Below are positions 1 to 8,576 of a stretch of 64,000 bases of DNA, one piece after another (the first letter of the stretch is position 1; each line of letters starts with the position of its first letter). Origin of the DNA: Arcticibacterium sp047623945 (GTDB taxonomy: Bacteria; Bacteroidota; Bacteroidia; Cytophagales; Spirosomataceae); NCBI GenBank assembly GCA_047623945.1, contig JBLHOT010000010.1, positions 1 through 64,000 of the forward strand, given 5' to 3'. The notes beneath the pieces were generated by a model. It had not been told where the DNA came from. It saw only the letters and a program-made list of their open reading frames with translations, and ran no database searches. The position numbers and the translations under genes were made by a program.

Positions 1-1557
1 GGTGTCGGCAATGTCTTTAGAAGAGATATTCATTTTCAAGAGCGAAATAAGCCTGATTTGACTTTTGGAAAATGACCCGTGTTTGTCAACAAGCCGTTCA
101 AAAAACCCTTGATTGAGACTACTGAATTCGGAAGAAAATTGCTCCCATAGTTCGTTATCTTGAGAATCTCTTTTAATTAAGGTTGTGATTTTATTTGAAG
201 TCTTTTTTACAGAGTCATCTACATTCAATTTCAACGTTTCAACTTCCGTTTCTAAGGAACCTAAGAATTCGTTTTTTCGAGCGAGTTGTACTATTTTGGA
301 GGTTAGTACTTTTTGCTTGAACTCTAATTCTAAGTGAGCATTTTTCAATTTTTCAGCTTCAATGATCCTTTCTTTTTCTGCTATACCTACTTCACGTTTT
401 CGTTTCTGAGACATTCCAAAGATTATGGCGGCAGCTATCAGAAGTAGTAAGATTACTCCAATAGAAAGGGCCATTTTTTGAAGTTTGTCAAGTTTTGCAT
501 TTGTATTCAACACTTTAATCTGAGCGTCTTTTTTTACCGTCTCAAATTTCGCATCCATTTCCGCAATGATATTGGTATTCTCAACAGAGAACAGGCTATC
601 TTCTAGCCCCTTTACATGTAAGTAATTTGCCAGAGATTCTTCAAACAATCCTGCGTTCTTTTGTGCGAAAGATAAAGATTCGTACGCATTTATGCGGCGG
701 TGGTCGTCATCTACTTCTTCGGCAATAGCAATGGCTTTATTAGCGTATTCAATGGCCTTTGCGTAATCTTTCTTCCCCGTATAATTGTATGAGATGTTCC
801 GATAGGCGTGTTCTAGGCTAGCTCGGATTCCATTCATATTATAAATGCGGATGGCTTCATTTAATAGTGCTATCGCCTTGTCGTAGTTTTTGTAGTAATC
901 CAGGTAGATTTGAGAAAGATTGGCATTTAGGATTCCGATATTATATGTATTAATGCCAGCTTCTTTTGCCAGGGATAGTCCTTTCAAAAAAGCCTCTTCA
1001 GCTTTTTTGAAGTCTTTTAAATCACGATGGATAATGCCCAGGTTAGAATAGATGCCAAGAAGCTTTACAGTATCTTTTACAGATTGGTATACCTCCAATG
1101 CACGGTTTTCGTAGAGTAGGGCTTTTTGAGAATACGCTACATTGCCGTTTCGGCCACCTTGTAATTTGTACACTAGCCCCAATGAATTGTAGCAACCTGC
1201 CATTAACATGGTATCCTCGGCTTCTTCAGCAAGAGCAATGGCCAGCTCGAAAGATTTTATTGCTTCTATAAAACGACCCGTAATTTTGAATCGATTTCCC
1301 TGTTGTAAATGATACCTTGCAGTTAATTTTTTGTCTTTTAGCTCAGCAACCAAGCGTTTTGAAATGGCTAAGTATTTTGCGTTTGAATCAATATTGATTT
1401 CACGGTACTCTTTGCTGATATCTATAGCCGTTTCGGTGCGGGTACGCAGGTCTGTGGTATTTCGGTAAATCGTTTTTAAAGATTCGAAGTTAGCCTCTTG
1501 CTGTGCATTACTGCCGAAACCTGCTAATAGGCATGTAAGTAGGAGTAAGATCCTCAT
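1..1557 (-). CDS. TPR-HTH transmembrane regulator, copy 1 (C-terminus cut by window edge)
   Basis: This gene is partial: 519 codons are visible and the last part of the HTH lies beyond position 1. Translation starts at ATG 1557 with a signal peptide (MRILLLLTCLLAGFGSNAQ), followed by a long helical region with TPR-like repeats, a transmembrane segment near residues 361-385 (core GVILLLLIAAAIIFG), a coiled coil and the beginning of a LuxR/GerE-like HTH. By analogy with related Bacteroidota proteins it would be a one-component membrane regulator sensing through a periplasmic TPR domain. Positions 1-543 match 2011-2553 with about 20 mismatches by eye, but the TPR part (about 544-1490) does not match copy 2. 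It lies 31 bases downstream of a small putative gene, as copy 2 does. Confidence 0.85.
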   Translation of the reverse strand, partial: MRILLLLTCLLAGFGSNAQQEANFESLKTIYRNTTDLRTRTETAIDISKEYREINIDSNAKYLAISKRLVAELKDKKLTARYHLQQGNRFKITGRFIEAIKSFELAIALAEEAEDTMLMAGCYNSLGLVYKLQGGRNGNVAYSQKALLYENRALEVYQSVKDTVKLLGIYSNLGIIHRDLKDFKKAEEAFLKGLSLAKEAGINTYNIGILNANLSQIYLDYYKNYDKAIALLNEAIRIYNMNGIRASLEHAYRNISYNYTGKKDYAKAIEYANKAIAIAEEVDDDHRRINAYESLSFAQKNAGLFEESLANYLHVKGLEDSLFSVENTNIIAEMDAKFETVKKDAQIKVLNTNAKLDKLQKMALSIGVILLLLIAAAIIFGMSQKRKREVGIAEKERIIEAEKLKNAHLELEFKQKVLTSKIVQLARKNEFLGSLETEVETLKLNVDDSVKKTSNKITTLIKRDSQDNELWEQFSSEFSSLNQGFFERLVDKHGSFSKSQIRLISLLKMNISSKDIADT

Positions 1558-1588
1558 TATATTTTGGTGCAGATTCGCACTTTTTTAA

Positions 1589-1756
1589 TCAGTCAGAACG
1601 TTTTGCATCCCTCCTGGTTTGAATCAATTTGAGGTGTTTTTGGAAATGTGTATCAATTTCTCCCTTCAATATTGCCAATTCTTTTTGAACAGCAGCCCTC
1701 CGCTGATTATTATTTTGTATTCGTGATAATTTGTCTTTCAAATTTTTCTCGTCCAT
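1589..1756 (-). CDS. Small basic coiled-coil-like protein, copy 1 (55 aa)
   Basis: A small open frame starts at ATG 1756 (MDEKNLKDKLSRIQ) and encodes 55 residues rich in Lys, Arg, Gln and Glu, with no signal peptide or membrane segment; a single helix or coiled coil is likely. The frame can be extended upstream, but the internal ATG is preceded by AGTAGGG and is shared with copy 2. The same frame is kept in the duplicated copy at 3743-3910 with both synonymous and non-synonymous changes, which is only modest support for coding. It sits directly upstream of the TPR-HTH regulator and may be co-transcribed. Function is unknown; it could instead be a leader region. Confidence 0.45.
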   Translation of the reverse strand: MDEKNLKDKLSRIQNNNQRRAAVQKELAILKGEIDTHFQKHLKLIQTRRDAKRSD

Positions 1757-1902
1757 CCCTACTTTATTTATCTGTTCACCGACAATGTAGATAAGTTTGT
1801 TGCGGTGCAAGAATTTAGGGGGTGGACAAAAAGTGGACAATTTAAAAAAGGCTCTTGAATGTGGTTTCAAGAGGGCTTTAATGGCGTACGAAAATTTTTA
1901 AA

Positions 1903-3711
1903 TCAAGAAAAGGACAGTAAATATCCTTGAATATCCGACTCCGAACTTAGATTTAGCTTCTTCCGCAAGCGGTAACGGGCCTTCTTAATGCCTTCATCCG
2001 TGATGTTCAGGGTGTCGGCAATGTCTTTAGAAGAGATATTCATTTTCAAGAGCGAAATAAGCCTAATTTCACTTTTGGAAAAAGACCCATGTTTGTCAAC
2101 AAGCCGTTCAAAAAAACCTTGATTGAGACTACTGAATTCGGAAGAAAATTGGTCCCATAGTTCGTTATCTTGAGAATCTCTTTTAATGAGTGTTGTAATT
2201 TTATTTGATGTCTTTTGCACAGAGTCATCTACATTCAATTTCAACGTTTCAACTTCCGTTTCTAAGGAACCTAAGAATTCGTTTTTTCGAGCGAGTTGTA
2301 CTATTTTGGTAGTTAGTACTTTTTGCTTGTGTTCTAATTCAAGTTGAGCATTTTTCAATTTTTCAGCTTCAATGATCCTTTCTTTTTCGGCTATACCTAC
2401 TTCTCGTTTTCGTTTCTGAGACATTCCAAAGATGATGGCGGCAGCTATCAGAAGAAGTAAGATTACCCCAATAGAAAGGGCCATTTTTTGAAGTTTGTCA
2501 AGTTTCGCATTTGTATTCAACACTTTAATCTGAGCGTCTTTTTTTACCGTCTCGTACTGGGTTTGCAGCTCCTCAATTTGCTTACTCCTTTCTAATTTAA
2601 ATATGCTATCATGCACTGCCTGATACGCCGTCATTTCTTCCAAAGCAAGGCTAGGCAAGCCTATTTTTAAATAAATCTTACTGGCTATTTCATGGCCGTT
2701 CTCCTGTAATTCAAGACTTTGAATTTGCTGTGCAAGGGCAATACCCTCTTTTATTTCTACCAAGGCATTTTTATGCTCACCCAGAGTATAAAGACTGTTT
2801 CCCAAATTTATTTTGAGGTCTGCTTTTACTACCGGCATATTGAACTTTTTCTCCAATTCTAAAGCCCGTTGCAACTCTGCTTTTGCCTTCACATATTGGC
2901 CCGTGAGGTTAAATAATATACCCCGATTACCAGCAAGCCCCATCACTCCTCTCTCAAAATTAAGTTCATGGGCTAACTCCTCTCCACGATCATAAGCCAA
3001 AAGTGCCTCCGGGTATTGCTTGCCATTTTTGTAAAGTATTCCCAAGTTATTAAGAGCCTGAAATTCAATAAATTTTAAATCAGCCTTTTTAGAAATCTCA
3101 ATGGCTTGACTTGCCATACTAATCCCCTTTTGAGTATTGCCAATTTTAGTATGAATAACAGACATCTGATTCAGGGCGTATGCTTGATTTTTTAAATCAT
3201 TCAACCCTTTGCTAATAGCATAACATTCCATGCTGTTAATCATGGCTTCATCCAGCTTGTCTATGTTAACCTGCACACTGGCAAGCCTTAAATAAACATT
3301 TGCCAGTCCACTGCTATCGGCAGTTTCCTTCAATAATTCTCTCGCTTCTTCCAATTGGCTTTGTGCCGAGCTATTATCTCCTGCATACACGGTAATCTGA
3401 CCTAGCAAACTCAGGTTTCTGCCCAGCCTTTTCTTAAAGGAGTGCTCCCGAGCCAGCAGAATAGACTTCTCCACAAAAAACTTGGCGGAATCATCTTGCT
3501 CTAAAATGAAATAGGTATTGGCCACATACGACAAGGCTTCAGCCTTATCTTTGGGCTTTTTACTTATTTCTAAGGCCTTAAATGCCCAATCTTTTGCCTT
3601 TTGCGGGTCTTCGTTCAGCAGTTCATCACTCTGTTTTAGTAAGTCATCAACTTGCTGGGCATTACTGCCGAAACTTGCTAATAGGCATGTAAGTAGGAGA
3701 AAGATCCTCAT
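1903..3711 (-). CDS. TPR-HTH transmembrane regulator, copy 2
   Basis: This is a full-length paralogue of the gene at the left edge (602 aa from ATG 3711; a GTG at 3726 would add five residues, but the ATG is the start shared by both copies). Domains in order: signal peptide ending at SNAQ; TPR-like repeats (residues about 25-370); a membrane helix near 409-433; a coiled coil (about 435-510); and a C-terminal LuxR/GerE-like HTH (about 535-602, with SKSEIRLISLLKMNISSKDI). It probably senses a periplasmic signal and binds DNA with its cytoplasmic HTH. The signal peptide and the region from the membrane helix to the C-terminus are nearly identical to copy 1, while the TPR sensor is unrelated at nucleotide level. 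It is probably co-transcribed with the small gene upstream at 3743-3910. Confidence 0.88.
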   Translation of the reverse strand: MRIFLLLTCLLASFGSNAQQVDDLLKQSDELLNEDPQKAKDWAFKALEISKKPKDKAEALSYVANTYFILEQDDSAKFFVEKSILLAREHSFKKRLGRNLSLLGQITVYAGDNSSAQSQLEEARELLKETADSSGLANVYLRLASVQVNIDKLDEAMINSMECYAISKGLNDLKNQAYALNQMSVIHTKIGNTQKGISMASQAIEISKKADLKFIEFQALNNLGILYKNGKQYPEALLAYDRGEELAHELNFERGVMGLAGNRGILFNLTGQYVKAKAELQRALELEKKFNMPVVKADLKINLGNSLYTLGEHKNALVEIKEGIALAQQIQSLELQENGHEIASKIYLKIGLPSLALEEMTAYQAVHDSIFKLERSKQIEELQTQYETVKKDAQIKVLNTNAKLDKLQKMALSIGVILLLLIAAAIIFGMSQKRKREVGIAEKERIIEAEKLKNAQLELEHKQKVLTTKIVQLARKNEFLGSLETEVETLKLNVDDSVQKTSNKITTLIKRDSQDNELWDQFSSEFSSLNQGFFERLVDKHGSFSKSEIRLISLLKMNISSKDIADTLNITDEGIKKARYRLRKKLNLSSESDIQGYLLSFS

Positions 3712-3742
3712 TGTATTATGGTGCACATTCGCACTTTTTTAA

Positions 3743-3910
3743 TCACTCAGAACGTTTTGCATCCCTCATGATTTGAATCAATTTGAGGTGTTTTTGGAAA
3801 TGCGTATCAATTTCTATCTTCAATATTGCCAATTCCTTTTGAACAGCAGCCCTCCGCTGATTATTATTTTGTATTCGCGATAATTTGTCTTTCAAATTTT
3901 CCTCGTCCAT
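3743..3910 (-). CDS. Small basic coiled-coil-like protein, copy 2 (55 aa)
   Basis: This is the duplicate of the small gene at 1589-1756, starting at ATG 3910 (MDEENLKDKLSRIQ). The two proteins differ at only a few positions (for example K/E at residue 4 and changes near the C-terminus). It is charged, has no export signal and lies 31 bases upstream of TPR-HTH regulator copy 2. Both copies are preceded by a direct repeat of TGTCCAC on the coding strand (near 3972-3995 here), which could be a regulatory site. No recognisable family; an untranslated leader is the alternative. Confidence 0.45.
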   Translation of the reverse strand: MDEENLKDKLSRIQNNNQRRAAVQKELAILKIEIDTHFQKHLKLIQIMRDAKRSE

Positions 3911-4096
3911 CCCTACTTTATTTCTCTGTTCACCGACAATGTAGATAAGTTTGTTGCGGTGCAATAATTTTAGGGGTGGACAAAAAGTGGACATTTCAAT
4001 AAAAAGTGCCTTGAACTGGCCCAAAAAAGACTCATTTTGAAAAGCTTTTGTGGTTTTAGACGAATTTAATACAGATTATTAGGGTTTTGATAATCT

Positions 4097-5932
4097 ATGG
4101 CTCCCCCTACGCTAAAATCACTCAAAACCAAGAAAATAAACTTCAAAGAGAGCTTTGAGGCTTTGAGATATATCCCACGTTTCTTTAAAAAAGTAAAAGA
4201 AACCAGCCGATCCCTCTTTTTCATCAACATTACTTTAAGGCTTATTGATGCTGCTTTGCCAGTACTCATGCTTTGGCTTGGTAAACTAATTATAGACGAA
4301 GTCATTTTACAAGTGAGTGCAGACCCTAAAGTCTTTGACCAATTGTGGGTGCTTATCGCTATCGAGTTTGGCCTAGCCCTACTCTCTGATTTATTAAAAA
4401 GAGGGGTCAATCTCACAGACGGCCTTTTAGGCGATCAATACTCCAATGCCTCCTCTGTAGAGCTCATAAAAAAAACAGCGGAACTCAATCTCAACCAACT
4501 GGAAGACGCGGAGTTTTATGATAAACTAGAAAGAGCCCGACGCCAAACAACGAACAGAGTGGGACTCATGTCGAATATTTTGACACAGGCTCAAGACATT
4601 ATTGTTATTCTATCGCTTTTAGGTGGTCTAGTCGTTTTTGAACCATGGCTTTTAGTTCTTTTGGTGGTTTCTATTGTGCCAACGATTATAAATGAAATCA
4701 AATTTAGCGGTACTAGCTACTCCCTAGCTAGAAGCTGGACCAGCGAACGCCGCGAGTTGGATTATCTACGTTATGCCGGAGCCAGTGATGTCACGGCCAA
4801 AGAAGTCAAGCTTTTTGGTCTGGCAGATTACTTAGCTAAGCGTTTCAAAACCCTCTCTGATAAATATTATCTAGCCAGTAAAAAACTAGCCATTGAAAGA
4901 ACCTCCTGGGGTTCGTTTTTTAATGTGATAGGCACGGGGGCCTATTATGGTGCCTATGTATTAATAATTATGCGTACTGTGGCTGGTGTCATCACCATTG
5001 GAGACCTCACCTTCTTATCTGGCTCCTTCAATAGGCTAAGAGCCAAACTCCAAGGTTTCTTCACCCGTTTTAATCAAATCACAGAAAGCTCTCTGTTCCT
5101 AAAAGACTACTTTGAATTTCTAGACATCGAAAACAAAGAAAGTATAGGCTCGGCCGCCTTAGACCTTCCTACTAAAATCAAAACAGGTTTCGAGTTCAAG
5201 AATGTTGGTTTCAAATATCCTAATTCAGAGAAATGGGTCGTGAAAAATATATATTTCAGCGTTAAAGCGAATGAGAAGCTGGCTTTCGTTGGAGAAAATG
5301 GAGCTGGCAAAACCACCTTGATAAAATTACTCCTTCGCTTTTATGACCCCACCGAAGGGCAAATACTGCTAGACGGCCTTGATATTAAATCTTACAAGCG
5401 TGCAGATTATCAGCAATACTTTGGAGTCATTTTTCAGGACTTCGTCAAATTTGAATTGACCATTAAAGAGAATGTGGCCGTAGGAAATATTAACGAGATT
5501 GATAATATGGCTCAATTAGAAAACGCCGCCGAAAAGAGTTTAGCAGACCAAGTTATCAGTGAAATGCCAGCCGGTTTTGATCAACAACTCGGTAGACGTT
5601 TTAAAAACGGCAAAGACCTTTCTGGAGGCCAATGGCAAAAAATAGCTTTGGCTAGGGCCTATATGAAAGATGCCAATGTATTGATTTTAGACGAGCCCAC
5701 CTCCGCTTTAGATGCTAGGGCCGAGTTTGAAACCTTTCAACGTTTTATTGGCTTAACAAAAGGCAAAACCGCTGTTATTATTTCTCACAGGTTTAGCACC
5801 GTAAGAATGGCAGACAGAATCATGGTTTTAAAGCATGGAAAGGTTCTGGAAATAGGTACCCATGAGGAACTAATGGCGAATGAAGCTCTATATTCAGAAC
5901 TTTTTAATTTGCAGGCGGACGGGTATAAGTAG
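4097..5932 (+). CDS. ABC exporter, fused permease and ATPase (611 aa)
   Basis: This is a half-transporter of the ABC-B exporter type. The N-terminal half (about residues 40-320) holds the membrane helices. The C-terminal nucleotide-binding domain has Walker A GENGAGKTT (about 398-406), signature LSGGQ (about 508), Walker B VLILDEPTSALD (about 526-537) and the switch His in ISHRFS (about 562). It would act as a homodimer in the inner membrane; the substrate is unknown. The long linker before the membrane domain and the FQDFVKFELTIKENVA Q-loop region resemble uncharacterised Bacteroidota exporters rather than MsbA. It is divergent from the regulator units on the left and followed by a lipoprotein gene 54 bases downstream. 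Confidence 0.92.
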   Translation: MAPPTLKSLKTKKINFKESFEALRYIPRFFKKVKETSRSLFFINITLRLIDAALPVLMLWLGKLIIDEVILQVSADPKVFDQLWVLIAIEFGLALLSDLLKRGVNLTDGLLGDQYSNASSVELIKKTAELNLNQLEDAEFYDKLERARRQTTNRVGLMSNILTQAQDIIVILSLLGGLVVFEPWLLVLLVVSIVPTIINEIKFSGTSYSLARSWTSERRELDYLRYAGASDVTAKEVKLFGLADYLAKRFKTLSDKYYLASKKLAIERTSWGSFFNVIGTGAYYGAYVLIIMRTVAGVITIGDLTFLSGSFNRLRAKLQGFFTRFNQITESSLFLKDYFEFLDIENKESIGSAALDLPTKIKTGFEFKNVGFKYPNSEKWVVKNIYFSVKANEKLAFVGENGAGKTTLIKLLLRFYDPTEGQILLDGLDIKSYKRADYQQYFGVIFQDFVKFELTIKENVAVGNINEIDNMAQLENAAEKSLADQVISEMPAGFDQQLGRRFKNGKDLSGGQWQKIALARAYMKDANVLILDEPTSALDARAEFETFQRFIGLTKGKTAVIISHRFSTVRMADRIMVLKHGKVLEIGTHEELMANEALYSELFNLQADGYK

Positions 5933-5986
5933 TACACGAATACAACCTTTGTGATCGTTTTAATGTCATAGTTAAAACCTAATATC

Positions 5987-6484
5987 ATGTCAAAAATACT
6001 TTTAGTAATTCTACTATCTTTTTCCTTCAATATGGAGTCTTGTAAAGAAACAAACATGCAAAATGAAAACGGCTTGATAGGTGATTGGCTACTCGATAGC
6101 GTATTCCTAAGTGATGCCATTGATTCCCCCTGTGGCTGGGAGGCTGGCCAACATGAGCCTTTGACTTTTGAAGTCACAAAAGAGGGTGAGTCTTATTCTT
6201 TTAGTGGAAACTCGGCCGTAAATGCCTTCTTTGGTTCTTTAGAAATCCTGAGTTTTGACGAAGCTTCTAGGACAGGCCAGTTAAAAGTGGGACCCATAGG
6301 CTCCACCAAAAAAGCAGGTCCTCCAGAACTCATGAATTGCGAGCAGCGGTATCTTGGTTTTATGGAGGGAGCAAATGACTTCAGCATTAGCAGCGAAGGT
6401 GAACTACATCTAGGGAACTTTAGAAAGCCAGATAGCCACCCAAGAGATGGCGGCACCTATCTCATTTTCAAAAAGGCCAAATAG
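5987..6484 (+). CDS. META/HslJ-like lipoprotein (165 aa)
   Basis: A short N-terminal hydrophobic stretch ends in NMESCKE, a poor lipobox but with a Cys at residue 19, so a lipoprotein is possible. The mature part shows the META/HslJ pattern: GDWLLDS at the start, LTFEV, SFSGNSAVNAFFGSLEI (in place of the usual GCN-F-G), then GSTKKAGPPELMNCEQRYL (equivalent to the T--AC---ME-E segment), a final L-L strand and LIFKK. HslJ-like domains are found in periplasmic or surface stress proteins, but no activity is established here. The hydrophobic ABC transporter gene lies upstream, with no clear shared function. Confidence 0.7.
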   Translation: MSKILLVILLSFSFNMESCKETNMQNENGLIGDWLLDSVFLSDAIDSPCGWEAGQHEPLTFEVTKEGESYSFSGNSAVNAFFGSLEILSFDEASRTGQLKVGPIGSTKKAGPPELMNCEQRYLGFMEGANDFSISSEGELHLGNFRKPDSHPRDGGTYLIFKKAK

Positions 6485-6521
6485 ATTTACGTAAATTGCC
6501 TAGACATCTAATGTCTTAAAA

Positions 6522-7442
6522 ATGAATTTAGCCGAGGCCATAGCGGAACTCCAAAACGACACCCTTTTAATTTTTGCGGTACCCCTTTTTTTGGTGGCAG
6601 CGGCACTTGAATTTCTCTTAGCCAAAGACAAACACCCAAACCTCTACCAAAAGAAGGATTTTTGGGTCTCCATATCCATGGGTGTTTTCTCCGCGGTGGT
6701 AGAATTTTTACCCAAGGCCCTAGCCTTCATAGCTTTCTTTTACTTGCATGAGTGGAGCCCATTAAAGGACATTGTTCAGAGGCAATGGTGGGCCTGGCTT
6801 ATCCTATTTTTCGCCGATGATTTTACCTATTACTGGTTTCATAGGCTAAACCATGAAGTAAGACTTTTTTGGGCAGGGCATGTGCCACACCACTCCTCCA
6901 TTCATTATAATTTAGGAACCGCCCTAAGGCAAGGCGTGGGAGAGCGGGTTCATAAGTTTTTCTTTTGGCTTTGGATTCCCCTACTAGGTTTTGACCCGCT
7001 GATGATATTCGTGATGATATCCGTGAACCTTTTCTATCAGTTTTGGGTGCATACAGAGTTAGTAGATAAATTACCAAAATGGTATGAGGCCGTTTTCAAT
7101 ACGCCTTCTCACCATAGAGTGCATCATGCCAGTAATATTAGGTATTTAGACAGAAATCATGCTGGTGCTCTTATTATATGGGATAAACTATTTGGTACTT
7201 TTTCTGCTGAGCTGGACACAGAAAAACCTGTTTACGGCCTAACTGAAAACATAAACACTTTTCGTCCAGATAAAGTGGTGGCCCATGAATATGGGGCTAT
7301 CTGGAAAGACGTAAACAGAGCCCAATCTTTTAGCGACAAACTAAAATACATTTTATGGGCTCCTGGTTGGAGTCATGACGGTGAGGATAAAAGGGCTAGC
7401 ATTTTAAGAGCTAAATCTGACGCAATGATTAAAAAGACTTAG
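6522..7442 (+). CDS. Sterol desaturase / fatty acid hydroxylase family membrane protein, copy 1 (306 aa)
   Basis: An integral membrane di-iron oxygenase of the fatty acid hydroxylase superfamily (PF04116). The clustered His motifs are present: HRLNHE (about residue 107), HVPHHSS (about 120) and HHRVHHAS (about 198), between several hydrophobic helices. Members hydroxylate or desaturate lipid chains, sterols or carotenoids; the substrate cannot be told from sequence. It is followed by a DUF2911 gene. The second family member at 8577 is followed by a remnant of a DUF2911 gene, so the two-gene unit appears to have been duplicated. Confidence 0.88.
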   Translation: MNLAEAIAELQNDTLLIFAVPLFLVAAALEFLLAKDKHPNLYQKKDFWVSISMGVFSAVVEFLPKALAFIAFFYLHEWSPLKDIVQRQWWAWLILFFADDFTYYWFHRLNHEVRLFWAGHVPHHSSIHYNLGTALRQGVGERVHKFFFWLWIPLLGFDPLMIFVMISVNLFYQFWVHTELVDKLPKWYEAVFNTPSHHRVHHASNIRYLDRNHAGALIIWDKLFGTFSAELDTEKPVYGLTENINTFRPDKVVAHEYGAIWKDVNRAQSFSDKLKYILWAPGWSHDGEDKRASILRAKSDAMIKKT

Positions 7443-7468
7443 AGGCTTTACGGCATACTTCAATTCAC

Positions 7469-7476
7469 TATCTTTG
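7469..7476 (+). promoter_or_regulatory. Bacteroidota-type -7 element upstream of DUF2911 gene
   Basis: TATCTTTG matches the Bacteroidota housekeeping -7 consensus TAnnTTTG exactly, 36 bases before the ATG at 7513. A weak -33 element (TTTA) lies 18 bases upstream. Confidence 0.5.
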
Positions 7477-7512
7477 AAAAGATTTTAAACTCTAAACAAA
7501 ATTTCAAACGCA

Positions 7513-8334
7513 ATGAAAAAATTATTTTTAGGTTTTGCCGTGCTTTTCTCTTTCTCGGTAACAGCTCAAAACCTTAACACTCCGGCTCCTAGTCCTACAC
7601 AAACTATCACACAAGATTTTGCACTTTCTTCCATTGAAGTGAAGTACTCTCGTCCAAGTGTAAAGGGTCGTGAAATATTTGGTGGCTTAGTCCCTTACGG
7701 TGATATGTGGCGTACTGGTGCTAATGCTCCTACTACAGTGGCTTTTGGCCAAGATGTGAAAGTGGGTGGTGAAATGATAAAAGCGGGTACATACACGCTC
7801 TTAACTATCCCTGGTAAAACAGAATGGGAAATCATTTTTGCTGAAGCAGGAACGAGTGCTCCCAACTATAAAGTAGCCAATGACGTAGCACGTTTCAAAG
7901 TGCCTGCTATAAGTATGCCTTTAGATATTGAAAACTTTACCATCATGCTTGGGGATCAAACTCCTAGTTCGGTCAACATAGGATTGATGTGGGCAGATAC
8001 GTATGTTGGCTTTCCTGTGGTTGCCGATATTGATTCACAAATCATGTCTCAAATAGACAACGTAATGAATAAGGACAACAAGCCTTATTACGCAGCGGCT
8101 GCTTATTACTTTGAAGCAGGAAAAGATATAGACAAGGCTTTAGTTTGGGCAAAAAAGGCTGTAGAAGCTCAACCAAAAGCATACTGGGTAAGACATTTGC
8201 TAGCAAAAGTAAATGCCCAAGTGGGTAATAAAGCTGATGCCACAGAAGCCGCCAAAGCCTCTATGGAATTAGCAAAAACAGCTGGTAATATGGATTATGT
8301 AAGACTTAACGAAGCACTTTTGAAGAGTTTATAA
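7513..8334 (+). CDS. DUF2911 secreted protein with helical C-terminus (273 aa)
   Basis: A signal peptide (MKKLFLGFAVLFSFSVTAQ) precedes a DUF2911 domain (about residues 25-165) with the family motifs VKYSRPSVKGREIFGG, YGDMWRTGANAPTT and KAGTYTLLTIP. The C-terminal 80 residues are helical and TPR-like (AKKAVEAQPKAYWVRHLLAK). The protein is periplasmic or surface-exposed and its function is unknown. It has its own promoter-like element at 7469 and a terminator at 8357. A decayed copy of its last 75 bases lies at 9631-9706, after the second hydroxylase gene. Confidence 0.88.
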   Translation: MKKLFLGFAVLFSFSVTAQNLNTPAPSPTQTITQDFALSSIEVKYSRPSVKGREIFGGLVPYGDMWRTGANAPTTVAFGQDVKVGGEMIKAGTYTLLTIPGKTEWEIIFAEAGTSAPNYKVANDVARFKVPAISMPLDIENFTIMLGDQTPSSVNIGLMWADTYVGFPVVADIDSQIMSQIDNVMNKDNKPYYAAAAYYFEAGKDIDKALVWAKKAVEAQPKAYWVRHLLAKVNAQVGNKADATEAAKASMELAKTAGNMDYVRLNEALLKSL

Positions 8335-8356
8335 GAACTCCAACATTTGAAGTATT

Positions 8357-8386
8357 AAAACACAGGGTCAATCGGCTCTGTGTTTT
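8357..8386 (+). terminator. Rho-independent terminator after DUF2911 gene
   Basis: Inverted repeat AAAACACAG ... CTGTGTTTT with a 12-base loop, ending in a T-run, 23 bases after the DUF2911 stop codon. Confidence 0.65.
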
Positions 8387-8576
8387 TGCTTTTAAGGAGA
8401 ATGATAAAATTCATTAACTTAAGAGTTCCTTTATAAACGCTGCACAAACAGTTGTGATGAGTAATACATAAAAAGGTTAACAATAATGAAATAACCTTAA
8501 ATTGCATTACCTCTTCAAAATATTGGAAAGGTAAAAATGACATATAGTCCCCACCGAAAACCTAATCTTAGATAAT

